Origin: Streptomyces typhae
Lineage (GTDB): Bacteria; Actinomycetota; Actinomycetes; Streptomycetales; Streptomycetaceae
Assembly (NCBI RefSeq): GCF_009755605.1
Contig: NZ_WPNZ01000006.1
Span: 124,001 to 188,000, forward strand
DNA length: 64,000 bases
Direction: 5' to 3'
Below are positions 48,936 to 56,968 of the stretch, piece by piece. Position 1 is the first letter of the stretch. Each line of letters starts with the position of its first letter. Made by a program: the position numbers and the translations under genes. A model generated the notes under the pieces. The model ran no database searches. It was not told the origin of the DNA and saw only the letters and a program-made list of their open reading frames with translations.

Positions 48936-51094
48936 CGGTCCGCTCCCGGCCGCCGACCGTCACCGCCGGTACGGGGCGCGGCGATGACCATCAGGGCCAT
49001 GTCGTCGTGCCGGCGCCCGCCGAGCCATTCGGCGACGAGTATCTGCACCCGCTCGGCCATGGCCTCCGGTGGCTTCCCCGCGTACTCGGAGAGGGCCGCG
49101 CGCAGCCGTTCCTCGCCGAACTGCTCGGTGCCGAGCGGTCCGCCCCTGGCCTCGGTGACACCGTCCGAGTACAGCAGGCAGGCCTCGCCGGGGCGCAGCG
49201 TGGTGCGGTGGGTGTCCGCGGTCACCTCCGGCAGGGCGCCGACCAGGGTGCCGTGCGTCGGAGCGGCGTCGACGCTGCCGTCGAGCCGGACGATGAGGGG
49301 CGGCGGATGGCCCGCGCTGGTGAGGCGGAGCGCGACGGTGTCGCCGCGGCGGCTCACGGAGGCGAGGACGAGGGTGGCGAAGCGGCTGTGCCGGGTGCTG
49401 AGCAGGGCGGAGTTCAGTACCCGCAGCAGCCTTCGGTGGTCGGGTTCGACGAGGTGCAGGGCGCGCAGGGTGCTGCGGATCTTGCCGGTGAGGACGGCGG
49501 CCTCCAGGCCCTTGCCGCACACGTCGCCGAGGACCACGTGGGTCTCCCCGCCGTCCTCGGCCGCGGGGCTGATGTCGAAGAAGTCGCCGCCCACCTCGAG
49601 TTCACCGTGCGCGGCACGGTGCCCGCCCGCGTACTCGACGCCGTCGATGCGCCGCAGCTCGGGCGGGAGCACGTCCTGCGTGAGCAGTTCGGCCACGGCC
49701 GCGTGTTCGGTGCGGAGCCTCGCGGTGTCCAGGGCGGCGCCCGCACGCGCGGCGAAGACGCGAGCGAAGGTTTCTTCGTCCTCGCTGAAGGGTTCCGCGC
49801 CTGCCGCGCGCAGCAGGACGAGGGCGCCGACGGGTCCGCCGCCGCCCGGCAGGGACACGACCATCATGGCTCCGGTGCGGTCGCGGGTCCCGGTGCTGTC
49901 ACGGGTCCCGGTGCCGTCACAGATCCCGGTGCCCTCGTCGGTCCCGGTGTCGTCACGGGACCCGGTGCTGTCTCCGGTCCCGGTGCCCTCCTCGGCCCCG
50001 GTGCTGTCGCGGGTCCCGGTGCCACCGCCGGTCCCGGTGCCGTCACAGATCCCGGTGCCGTCTCCGGACCCGCTGCCCTCGTCGGCCCCGGTGCCGTCAC
50101 GGGACCCGGTGCCGTCTCCGGACCCGGCGCCCTCGTCGGCCCCGGTGCCGTCACAGATCCCGGTGCCGTCACGGGTCCCGGTGCTGTCACCGGACCCAGC
50201 GCCCTCGCCAGTCCCAGCGCCCTCGCCGGTCCCGACGGCCCCGCTGCCACCGGCGACTTCACCGACCCCGGCCGCACTACTGCCACGGGCGACCCCGCCG
50301 ACCCCGGCCGCACCACTGCCACCGGCGGTATCGCCCACCCCAGCCGAACCACCCCGACCGGCGCCTCCGCCCGCCCCACCGGCCGCCGCCCCGAAGAACC
50401 CCGGCGCCAGCCACTCCGGCAGCGCCCCCGGGTCCAGCCAGCGCGAGGGCACGGGCGGAAATCCCTCCAGCGCCTCCGCGAGGCCGGGTACCTCGGCGGC
50501 GTCGCCCGCGAGCCGCCCGTGGGTGACCTCGCCGTCGCGCACGGCGGCGGCGAAGGGCAGCCTCGCGCCCCGGGCGGCACCGACCACCACGACGGCGTCC
50601 GCGAGGTGCCGGGCGGCGAGCAGTGCCGCAGTCGCCCTGCATCCGCGCGGGTCGAGGGAGCCGGACAGCCGACGCGACGCGTCGGCGAGGAAGTGGGCCC
50701 GCTCCCGTTCCGTGCGCAGCGCACGGCGCACGGAACCCTGGCCGGTGTCGTCGCGCAGCCACCACAGCACCTCGTCCCGCTCGCCCGCGGCGACCCCGGA
50801 GGCCTCGGCGCGCAGGGCCCGGCCCGCCACGTTCCCCGCCGCCTCACGGTCGCGGCGGGCGTGCGCCTCCGCGAGCCACGGCGGTGCGTGCCGGGCCAGT
50901 TCGGCGCCGGCCGACACGCCGGGGAGCAGGGCCCTCGCCGCGGGGTTGGCCCACCGGACGCGCCCGTCGGCGCCCGCGAGCAGGAGGGGCCAGGGCGCGG
51001 ACTGCAGGGCCGCGTTCACCGCCTGCGCGGTGCGCTGCCCGGACGGGATGCTGGTGGCTCGCCTCACATGCCGGAACGCCGTGCCTCCCGACAC
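48932..51094 (-). CDS. SpoIIE-type phosphatase with PAS/GAF sensors and a Thr-Gly repeat insert
   Basis: 720 residues. GTG 51094 lies after GAGGGG; no ATG fits. An N-terminal PAS-like domain (VNAALQSAPWPLLLAGADGRVRWANPAARAL) is followed by a coiled coil (ALRTERERAHFLADASRRLSGSLD) and a GAF-like domain interrupted by an extremely repetitive insert (about residues 250-412) of Gly-Thr-Gly-x units. Then the GAF resumes (PVGALVLLRA, FAARAGAALDTARL) and the PP2C domain follows with intact metal motifs VGGDFFDIS, GDVCGKGLEAA, YSDGVTEA and HDDMALM. It should dephosphorylate a STAS antagonist. Confidence 0.85.
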   Translation of the reverse strand: MSGGTAFRHVRRATSIPSGQRTAQAVNAALQSAPWPLLLAGADGRVRWANPAARALLPGVSAGAELARHAPPWLAEAHARRDREAAGNVAGRALRAEASGVAAGERDEVLWWLRDDTGQGSVRRALRTERERAHFLADASRRLSGSLDPRGCRATAALLAARHLADAVVVVGAARGARLPFAAAVRDGEVTHGRLAGDAAEVPGLAEALEGFPPVPSRWLDPGALPEWLAPGFFGAAAGGAGGGAGRGGSAGVGDTAGGSGAAGVGGVARGSSAAGVGEVAGGSGAVGTGEGAGTGEGAGSGDSTGTRDGTGICDGTGADEGAGSGDGTGSRDGTGADEGSGSGDGTGICDGTGTGGGTGTRDSTGAEEGTGTGDSTGSRDDTGTDEGTGICDGTGTRDSTGTRDRTGAMMVVSLPGGGGPVGALVLLRAAGAEPFSEDEETFARVFAARAGAALDTARLRTEHAAVAELLTQDVLPPELRRIDGVEYAGGHRAAHGELEVGGDFFDISPAAEDGGETHVVLGDVCGKGLEAAVLTGKIRSTLRALHLVEPDHRRLLRVLNSALLSTRHSRFATLVLASVSRRGDTVALRLTSAGHPPPLIVRLDGSVDAAPTHGTLVGALPEVTADTHRTTLRPGEACLLYSDGVTEARGGPLGTEQFGEERLRAALSEYAGKPPEAMAERVQILVAEWLGGRRHDDMALMVIAAPRTGGDGRRPGADR
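49867..50260 (-). repeat. In-frame minisatellite encoding Gly-Thr-Gly repeats
   Basis: About 26 imperfect copies of a 15-nt unit (consensus on the plus strand GGTCCCGGTGCCGTC), often paired as 30 nt. All lengths are multiples of three, so the phosphatase frame is kept. Copies differ at two positions that give Asp, Ala, Arg, Ser or Glu. Confidence 0.85.
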
Positions 51095-51451
51095 GGATCC
51101 CCTCACCCTCTCCCCTGTACGGACAGTCTCCGCGCCCGCCGCGCCGGGCCGGCCGGACCGGCCCCGCGCGCATGCGCCGTGCACGCCCGACGATCCTCCT
51201 GATGACGGCTCCGCACAACGCGTACGGCGGGCTTCGCGGCGTTCACCAGGCACGGCGCCACCGGAATCAACTATTCGGATGAAGTATCGAACCCCTCTTC
51301 GAGAGCAAGCACAGGACCAGGGCAAAGGGTTGTACGCGACACACGTGGCGATCAACACAACGATGGAGACTTCGTGAAGACGTAAGGTCATCGCGTTCAC
51401 ATCACTTGCCGGGCGGCGCTGCCGCCCCGGCGTCATCCCGTGGGGGGATTC

Positions 51452-52216
51452 ATGCACCACCGCACCCGCATCGCCGTTCTCGGCTCGGCCCTGGCCGTGG
51501 CCGTCGCGGGCTTCGCCGCTCCCGTCGCCCTCGCCGCCCCGACCGAGGACGTCACGATCGACAAGGTCGTCGCGAACGGCGGCAAGCCGGTCGTGCTCGG
51601 CACCACCGCCGGCAAGACCTTCTCCGTCTCCGTGACGGCTTCGGACGACTCGGGCATCAAGAGCGCCGACATCACGCTGTACGGCCCCAACTCCGCCATC
51701 GCCCTCCCGACGGGCAACGTGACGTGCACGGTGGCCGGCACGGCGTCGACGTCGACGTGCACCGCGAAGTTCACCATCGACCCGGACACGGACTTCTACG
51801 ACAACAGCCCGGCCGGCACGTGGTACGTCGACTCCACCGTGACGGCGAAGGACGACGACATCAAGTGGGCGGAGAAGTCCGGCAAGCTGAAGGTGCTGCG
51901 CCAGTCCAAGCTCACCGTGAACGCCTCGCCCGAGCCCATCAAGAAGGGCAAGACGCTCACCGTCACCGGTGCGCTGACCCGCGCCAACTGGGAGACCTAC
52001 AAGTACGCGGGCTACACCAACCAGTCCGTGAAGCTGGAGTTCAAGAAGAAGGGCGCCTTGTCCTACGCCGCCGTGAAGACGGTGAAGAGTGACAACAAAG
52101 GCAACCTGAAGACCACGGTCAAGGCTTCCGTCGACGGCAGCTACCGCTGGGCCTTCGCCGAGAACTCCACGACCTCCGGTGTCAACGCGAGCGGCGACGC
52201 CGTCGACGTGCGCTGA
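51452..52216 (+). CDS. Secreted protein of unknown function with Ig-like folds
   Basis: 254 residues from ATG 51452 (GGGGGA upstream; an in-frame GTG at 51440 is possible). The signal peptide is clear (RIAVLGSALAVAVAGFAAPVALAA). Two beta-sandwich units are suggested by alternating Thr/Val/Ser strands: residues 32-150 (GKTFSVSVTASDDSGIKSADITLYG, CTVAGTASTSTC disulfide) and 155-254 (SKLTVNASPEPIKKGKTLTVTGALTRANWETY). Resembles Streptomyces secreted proteins annotated as calcium-binding, but I see no certain ligand motif. The 357-nt divergent gap 51095-51451 has no gene. Confidence 0.75.
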   Translation: MHHRTRIAVLGSALAVAVAGFAAPVALAAPTEDVTIDKVVANGGKPVVLGTTAGKTFSVSVTASDDSGIKSADITLYGPNSAIALPTGNVTCTVAGTASTSTCTAKFTIDPDTDFYDNSPAGTWYVDSTVTAKDDDIKWAEKSGKLKVLRQSKLTVNASPEPIKKGKTLTVTGALTRANWETYKYAGYTNQSVKLEFKKKGALSYAAVKTVKSDNKGNLKTTVKASVDGSYRWAFAENSTTSGVNASGDAVDVR

Positions 52217-52264
52217 ACCACGGGCTGAATCAGCGACAAGGGCAGCAGCCCTCCTCGCACGACA

Positions 52265-52301
52265 CGGCGCCGGCCGGGCCTTCGGGCACCGACCGGCGCC
52301 G
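52265..52301 (+). terminator. Possible terminator
   Basis: CGGCGCCGG (52265-52273) pairs with CCGGCGCCG (52293-52301), 49 nt after the preceding stop. The 403-nt gap also contains CCCCGTAC repeats (52350-52400) and the chitinase promoter. Confidence 0.5.
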
Positions 52302-52435
52302 CTTCCGCTCTCCGGCGGCGCACTCCCCTCGGCGCACGCCACCACGCACGTCACCCTGTACCTCGCCCCGTACATCACCCCGCACCTCGCCCCGTACGTC
52401 ACAACACCCGTCGCAGCGGACTCCGTTCGACACTC

Positions 52436-52473
52436 TTGACGCGAACACGGCGATCGGTATGGTCTAGTCCAAC
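52436..52473 (+). promoter_or_regulatory. Chitinase promoter with overlapping DasR-like operator
   Basis: -35 TTGACG (52436-52441) and -10 TATGGT (52458-52463) are 16 bp apart. The -10 overlaps TATGGTCTAGTCCAAC (52458-52473), a dre-like site with the TGGTCTAGTCCA core found in Streptomyces chitinase promoters. DasR binding here should block RNA polymerase. Confidence 0.78.
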
Positions 52474-52619
52474 GAAGCGGAATCTCATTGGCCGGCGGGC
52501 ACAGGCGTGCCCACACCCACCGTCCGGCCCCTCACGGCCCGCGTCTCCGGCGCGCGGACCGCCCCCCCACCCAGCACCTCGCACCGCCGATTCCTCGGCG
52601 TCCCCCCATGGAGTGAGCC

Positions 52620-53375
52620 ATGCGATCTCGCGTACTCGGCCTTGTGACCGCCGCCGTTTCCACGGCCGCGCTGCTGACCCTCGCCGCACCGGCGTCGGCA
52701 GAGAAGGCGGCGAAGTCCGAAAGCCCGGCCACGACGGCGTCCGGGAAGGCAGCCGCGGCCTTCGTCGTCAGTGAGTCCCAGTTCAACCAGATGTTCCCGA
52801 ACCGGAATTCGTTCTACACGTACGGCGGCCTCATGGCGGCGCTCGGCGCGTACCCCGGCTTCGCCCAGACGGGCAGCGACACCGTGCGCAAGCAGGAGGC
52901 CGCGGCCTTCCTCGCCAACGTCAGCCACGAGACCGGCGGCCTGGTCCACGTCGTGGAGCAGAACACCGCGAACTACCCGCACTACTGCGACCGGACCCAG
53001 CCCTACGGCTGCCCCGCGGGACACGACAAGTACTACGGCCGCGGCCCGATCCAGCTGAGCTGGAACTTCAACTACAAGGCCGCGGGCGACGCCCTGGGCA
53101 TCGACCTGCTGAACAACCCCGACCTGGTGCAGAAGGACTCGGCCGTCGCCTGGAAGACCGGCCTGTGGTACTGGAACACCCAGAAGGGCCCCGGCACCAT
53201 GACGCCGCACGACGCCATGGTCGACGGCCGCGGCTTCGGCGAGACCATCCGCTCCATCAACGGCAGCCTGGAGTGCAACGGCGGCAATCCGGGCCAGGTG
53301 CAGAGCCGCATCGACAAGTACAAGCAGTTCACGCAGGCGCTCGGTGTCACCCCGGGCAACAATCTGAGCTGCTGA
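52620..53375 (+). CDS. Secreted GH19 chitinase
   Basis: 251-residue chitinase consisting of a signal peptide (MRSRVLGLVTAAVSTAALLTLAAPASA) and a GH19 lysozyme-like domain with no chitin-binding module. Catalytic Glu104 is in VSHETGG and Glu113 in VEQN; other hallmarks are YCDRTQPYGCPAGHDKYYGRGPIQLSWNFNY, TGLWYWN and SINGSLECNGG, with Cys pairs. Cleaves chitin with inversion outside the cell. The dre-like promoter site fits GlcNAc-responsive control shared with the GH3 gene at 23028. Confidence 0.94.
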   Translation: MRSRVLGLVTAAVSTAALLTLAAPASAEKAAKSESPATTASGKAAAAFVVSESQFNQMFPNRNSFYTYGGLMAALGAYPGFAQTGSDTVRKQEAAAFLANVSHETGGLVHVVEQNTANYPHYCDRTQPYGCPAGHDKYYGRGPIQLSWNFNYKAAGDALGIDLLNNPDLVQKDSAVAWKTGLWYWNTQKGPGTMTPHDAMVDGRGFGETIRSINGSLECNGGNPGQVQSRIDKYKQFTQALGVTPGNNLSC

Positions 53376-53621
53376 CGGGGCGCGCGGCTCGGGACGCACG
53401 CCCCCGCGGCCCGCGGGCCGGTCTCTGTAACCTGCCTCACCTGCGCACCTCCGCGCTTCACGGAGGCCTCGCGGAGACCTCACGACAGGGCGTGTCCTCG
53501 TGGGGAGCGGGGTGGCCTGGCAGATCGTCATTTGAGATGGTGTGGCCAAAACCGGGTTCGGCATCAATCGACACGTGAACAGGGGTAGTTGGACGGGTGA
53601 AATCCGCGCGACGATGGCCCC

Positions 53622-54137
53622 ATGACCGCGGCACAACGCGCCATGACCGCACTTGCGTCGTGGCCGAACCTGGTAAGCGGCGCCCCTCGGTGCGCTGTCG
53701 GACGCTCCTTCGGCATCGCCGGGGCGCCCGAAACCATGGCTTACGAACTCGTCCACTTCCACTCCGAGGCCGCGGCCGACGTGTGCCTGACGCGGGCGAC
53801 CGTCGACCGGCTGCGCCCGCAGCTGGCCGACAGCACGGCGATCCGCATGCGCCCCGGCGCCTCCTGGATCACCGTGCTGCTCGACTGCGACGTCGACGTG
53901 GCGCTTCTGCTCACGCTCGTCAGCGTCGGGCTCAAGGCCCACGACGACGCCTGCGCGGCGGCGCTCAGGGCGGGCCGGGGCGGCACGTTCGCCCAGCGCC
54001 CGGCCCCGCCCTGCGACTGGGAACCGGCCGCCCTGCGCCGCCCGGTACCCAAGATCCCGGCGCCCGCCGGACCACCCGCCGTGGAGCGCCGCGGCTTCCT
54101 CGCCGCGGTCGGGCGGCTGATCCCGCACGGCCACTGA
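53622..54137 (+). CDS. Luciferase-domain (DUF5519-like) protein
   Basis: 171-residue cytoplasmic protein. The core RAMTALASWPNLVSGAPRCAVGRSFGIAGA, ELVHFHSEAAADVCLTRATVDRLRPQL, AIRMRPGASWITVLLDCDVDVALLLTLVSVGLKAH follows a domain annotated as luciferase-like in Actinobacteria, of unknown true activity. ATG 53622. The C-terminal 50 residues are Pro/Arg-rich. Followed by a hairpin terminator. Confidence 0.75.
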   Translation: MTAAQRAMTALASWPNLVSGAPRCAVGRSFGIAGAPETMAYELVHFHSEAAADVCLTRATVDRLRPQLADSTAIRMRPGASWITVLLDCDVDVALLLTLVSVGLKAHDDACAAALRAGRGGTFAQRPAPPCDWEPAALRRPVPKIPAPAGPPAVERRGFLAAVGRLIPHGH

Positions 54138-54139
54138 AA

Positions 54140-54167
54140 GTGGGCCGGGGCCTCGCCCCCGGCCCAC
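54140..54167 (+). terminator. Hairpin terminator
   Basis: GTGGGCCGGGG (54140-54150) and CCCCGGCCCAC (54157-54167) form a perfect 11-bp stem 3 nt after the stop. Confidence 0.8.
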
Positions 54168-54374
54168 GGACGGAGCATCGACTTCACGCCATCCGGCCCG
54201 CCCACGCCGTCGCGTCCGCCTCCGGTGCGACGGTTCCCGAGTCACCGGACCGGGTGATTCCCCGTTCGTATGATCACCGGTGACCTTTTGATCTGCTCGG
54301 CTGTTGGCCACGGAGAGCGCCGTGCCGCACTCGGCTGTAGAGCACTCGTCGGAGCGAGGATCAAGGAGCGGGCG

Positions 54375-54602
54375 ATGAAGAGCAGTTGGAAACGTCAGAC
54401 CATCCGTACGGCGCTGGCGGCGGCGGTGTGCGCGGTGCCGTTCACCCTGTCCGCCGGCGCCGCGCACGCCGACGAGACCCACCACAGCGGCTCGCACACC
54501 GGTCCGGTCGTGGCTCTGATCAACACCGGCCAGATCGACGACCCGCTGGAGGACGTCCTGGAGCACACCCTCCTCTTCGGCGACGGATACCGCTGGGGCT
54601 GA
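54375..54602 (+). CDS. Small secreted peptide of unknown function
   Basis: 75-residue precursor: signal peptide (MKSSWKRQTIRTALAAAVCAVPFTLSAGAAHA) and a mature peptide of about 43 residues beginning DETHHSGSHTGPVVALINTG and containing an acidic amphipathic stretch (DDPLEDVLEHTLLF). ATG 54375 follows AAGGAG. The mature part has no Cys. It converges with the GH16 gene, stops 1 nt apart. A conserved-looking hydrophilic secreted peptide; function not recognised. Confidence 0.75.
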   Translation: MKSSWKRQTIRTALAAAVCAVPFTLSAGAAHADETHHSGSHTGPVVALINTGQIDDPLEDVLEHTLLFGDGYRWG

Positions 54603-54603
54603 G

Positions 54604-55509
54604 TCACTTCCAGCCGTACGCGTACGCCGCGACCCAGGTGACCTCCAACTGCGCGCTGCTGCCCGGCGCGGCCGTCGGGCCCTCCAGGGCGCTCTCGTTC
54701 TGCAGGACCCAGGACAGGGGCCGGTTCGGCACGTCGCGCGTGTCGTGGCCGACCTGACGCCCGTCGACGAAGAAGCGGACCTGCCCGGGAGTCCACTCCG
54801 TCGACACCGTGTGCCACTCGGTCCAGTCGTCGGCGCCGTGGTACGAGCCCTGCTCACCACCGCCGCACGGATGGTGGAAGGCGCTGAGGGAGCCCGTCCA
54901 CTCGCCCTCCGGATGGTCCATCTCGCAGCCGCCGCCGTAGTGCAGCCAGGCCGACTTGTAGCCGGGCGAGGCATCGGTGACCTTGATGCGCGCGCTGTAC
55001 TTGCCGTACTTCATCTGCATCACGGCACGCGGTACGACGGCCGCCGCGTGCACGGGCCCGCCGTCGTCGGGCCGCCACATCCGTATGCGCATCCGGCCGT
55101 CGCCGTTCGCCGCAGGCCCGACGCTCACCGTGTCCTCCGGGTGGTAGACGCCCACCACGGAACGGCCGCGGTCGCCCGCGGTGTCGGGCCATCCGGTCGG
55201 ATACGCCCACCAGTGGTCGCGGTACGCACCGCGCAGCCCGGCGCAGTACGCGGCGGACGTGTCGACGTGGTGGTCGCAGTCGCTGAACGAGCCGAGCGGC
55301 ACCCGGTCACCGTCGAAGTCCTCGGCGAGGACCTGCCAGAACGGGCCGCAGTCACCACGCGGCAGAGCCGTGTCCGCGGTGCGGCAGGCATCGGCCGGGC
55401 GCGGGGCCCCGTCGGCCCGCGGGATGCCGAGCAGCGCCCCCAGCAGGGTCGCGCCGAGGGCGGCGAACAGTGTGGGTCTGCGGGTGCGTGGAGCCGCGTG
55501 TGTGCCCAT
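54604..55509 (-). CDS. Secreted glycoside hydrolase family 16 protein
   Basis: 301-residue exported beta-glucanase-type enzyme. ATG 55509 starts the signal peptide (RRPTLFAALGATLLGALLGIPRADG). The jelly-roll core includes YGKYSARIKVTDASPGYKSAWLHY, the catalytic E-M-D-x-x-E motif in GGGCEMDHPEGEW, and WHTVSTEWTPGQVRFFVDGRQVG. Additional Cys residues are likely disulfide-bonded. Substrate class (beta-glucan versus galactan) is not fixed by what I can see. Confidence 0.85.
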   Translation of the reverse strand: MGTHAAPRTRRPTLFAALGATLLGALLGIPRADGAPRPADACRTADTALPRGDCGPFWQVLAEDFDGDRVPLGSFSDCDHHVDTSAAYCAGLRGAYRDHWWAYPTGWPDTAGDRGRSVVGVYHPEDTVSVGPAANGDGRMRIRMWRPDDGGPVHAAAVVPRAVMQMKYGKYSARIKVTDASPGYKSAWLHYGGGCEMDHPEGEWTGSLSAFHHPCGGGEQGSYHGADDWTEWHTVSTEWTPGQVRFFVDGRQVGHDTRDVPNRPLSWVLQNESALEGPTAAPGSSAQLEVTWVAAYAYGWK

Positions 55510-56061
55510 CGCGGTGTCTTCCTCCCGTCCGACGGTGGTGCGGCGCCGTGCGCCGCCGCAGGACTCGGCATCCTCGCCGTACGGGAGAGGTGATCGCCAT
55601 TCCCCTGCGTCTCTCACCTTCACGGGTGACTCCACATGGGCCCCGGCCGCCCGGGATCACCGCAGCCGGCTCCGGGGCCCCGGCACCTTCCACGAGCCCA
55701 CTGCCCACGCCCTGCGCCGGAACGCGGACCCCGGGCTCGAAACCAGGCGGTGAGGCGGCACGGCAGCTGCGGGCCGCCCCACCGCCTGGTTCACGACCTG
55801 CACGCACGACGTCGCGGATCCGCCCGTCTTCCCCCACCTCGGCGAGATCGCGGCGCCGTGCGTGCCGGCCCTGGGCGAGCACGACCAGCCGGAAGGCGGC
55901 GCGACCGATGAGGACATGGCCGCTCGCCTCCCGGACCGCCGTCTCGTCCGGCTTGCCGGCTCCGGCGGACGCGGCGGTCCGGGTACGTCCGTCCGGACCG
56001 CCGCTCCGCCCCGGGGCGCCGGGTCAGTGGTCGCTGCGCGGTGGAGTCGGTGCGGGCGGGT
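55510..56061. other. Gene-free region of about 550 nt
   Basis: Between the 5' end of the GH16 gene and the 3' end of the intradiol dioxygenase. Several open frames exist, but none has convincing codon bias, ribosome site or family similarity. The first 100 nt should carry the GH16 promoter. Confidence 0.5.
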
Positions 56062-56928
56062 TCAGACCGCGCGCCACAGCGACGCCGCCGACGACGGCTC
56101 CCAGCCCTGCTGGGCCGTGTGGGCCTGGAGGCAGACGTAGGAGACGCCGCCGTAGGTGACCCGGTCACCGACGTTGTAGCCGGTGCCCGCGGCCCAGGTG
56201 GTGCCGCCCGGCGGCTGGGTCGGGGGGTCGGTCGGGCCGGGGGTCTGCGGCACGTTCAGGACGAAGTCGAAGACGGCTTCCTTGGTGTTGCCGATGTCCC
56301 GTACGTTCATGAGCAGCCGCGGGTCGAACAGCGAGTCGGTGTTGTTGCGGGGCTCGTTCGGGAAGTAGAGCTGCGTGGTGAGGATCGGGCGTCCCGGCGC
56401 CTGGACCTTGACGTGCAGGTGGCGGGTGCGGCCCGGGTAGAGGCCGGGGAAGATCGTGGTGAGCTTGAACGCGCCGTTGGCGTCGGTGTACTGGTGCCCG
56501 CGCATCTTGAAGCCGACGTTGTCGTAGTTGCCGCGCGTGTCGGCCTGCCAGAAGTCGAGCAGCACCTTCGGGATCGGCTTGCAGGCGCGGCCGAAGACGT
56601 AGCCGGACACGGTGAGCCGGGTGCCCGTCGTGCCGGACTCGATGAGCGAGGCGCGCTGCGGGGAGTTCGGCTTGAAGTAGGGGCCCTCCATCTGCGGCGG
56701 CGTCGGGTCGTCGCCGTCGTCGCACTCCGGGGTGAGCTCCGGTTCCTGGCCGGTCTCGACGTTGGTGCGGGCCAGGGCCGGCACGCCGATCATCGCCACC
56801 GGTACCGCGGCGCCGACGGCCAGGGCGGCCCGGAGCACCGTTTTGCGGCTCGGACCCCTGCGGGTGTCCTCGGCCGACGGGTCGGCGGGTTCCGTGCCGT
56901 GACCGTTGACGTTCGTGTCGCCGTCCAT
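56062..56928 (-). CDS. Tat-exported intradiol dioxygenase fused to a CBM5/12 domain
   Basis: 288 residues. The N-terminus holds a twin-arginine signal (RRGPSRKTVLRAALAVGAAVPVAMIG). The dioxygenase core (60-225) shows the Fe(III) ligands Tyr135 (GNYDN), Tyr164, His170 and His172 (PGLYPGRTRHLHVKV). A Pro/Thr linker (227-242) leads to a CBM5/12 module (WAAGTGYNVGDRVTYGG, CLQAHTAQQGWEPSSAASLW). It cleaves catechols between the hydroxyls; a Streptomyces protein of the same layout was described as a secreted lignin-related dioxygenase. ATG 56928 follows CCAGGAGG, 40 nt below the AraC gene stop. Confidence 0.92.
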   Translation of the reverse strand: MDGDTNVNGHGTEPADPSAEDTRRGPSRKTVLRAALAVGAAVPVAMIGVPALARTNVETGQEPELTPECDDGDDPTPPQMEGPYFKPNSPQRASLIESGTTGTRLTVSGYVFGRACKPIPKVLLDFWQADTRGNYDNVGFKMRGHQYTDANGAFKLTTIFPGLYPGRTRHLHVKVQAPGRPILTTQLYFPNEPRNNTDSLFDPRLLMNVRDIGNTKEAVFDFVLNVPQTPGPTDPPTQPPGGTTWAAGTGYNVGDRVTYGGVSYVCLQAHTAQQGWEPSSAASLWRAV

Positions 56929-56968
56929 CGCTCCTCCTGGGTGCGGGGGGTGGGGATCGGCTAAGAAG

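Noticed and set aside
48066..51377. Plus-strand open frame of about 1,100 codons opposite the SpoIIE phosphatase
   Set aside because: Its repeats (PVPSPVPV-like) are the complement of the Gly-Thr-Gly minisatellite; no ribosome site or domain.
55657..56140. Frames of 90-190 codons in the gap before the dioxygenase
   Set aside because: No frame keeps typical codon bias; a short acidic stretch near 55800-55950 could be a relic but was too weak to call.
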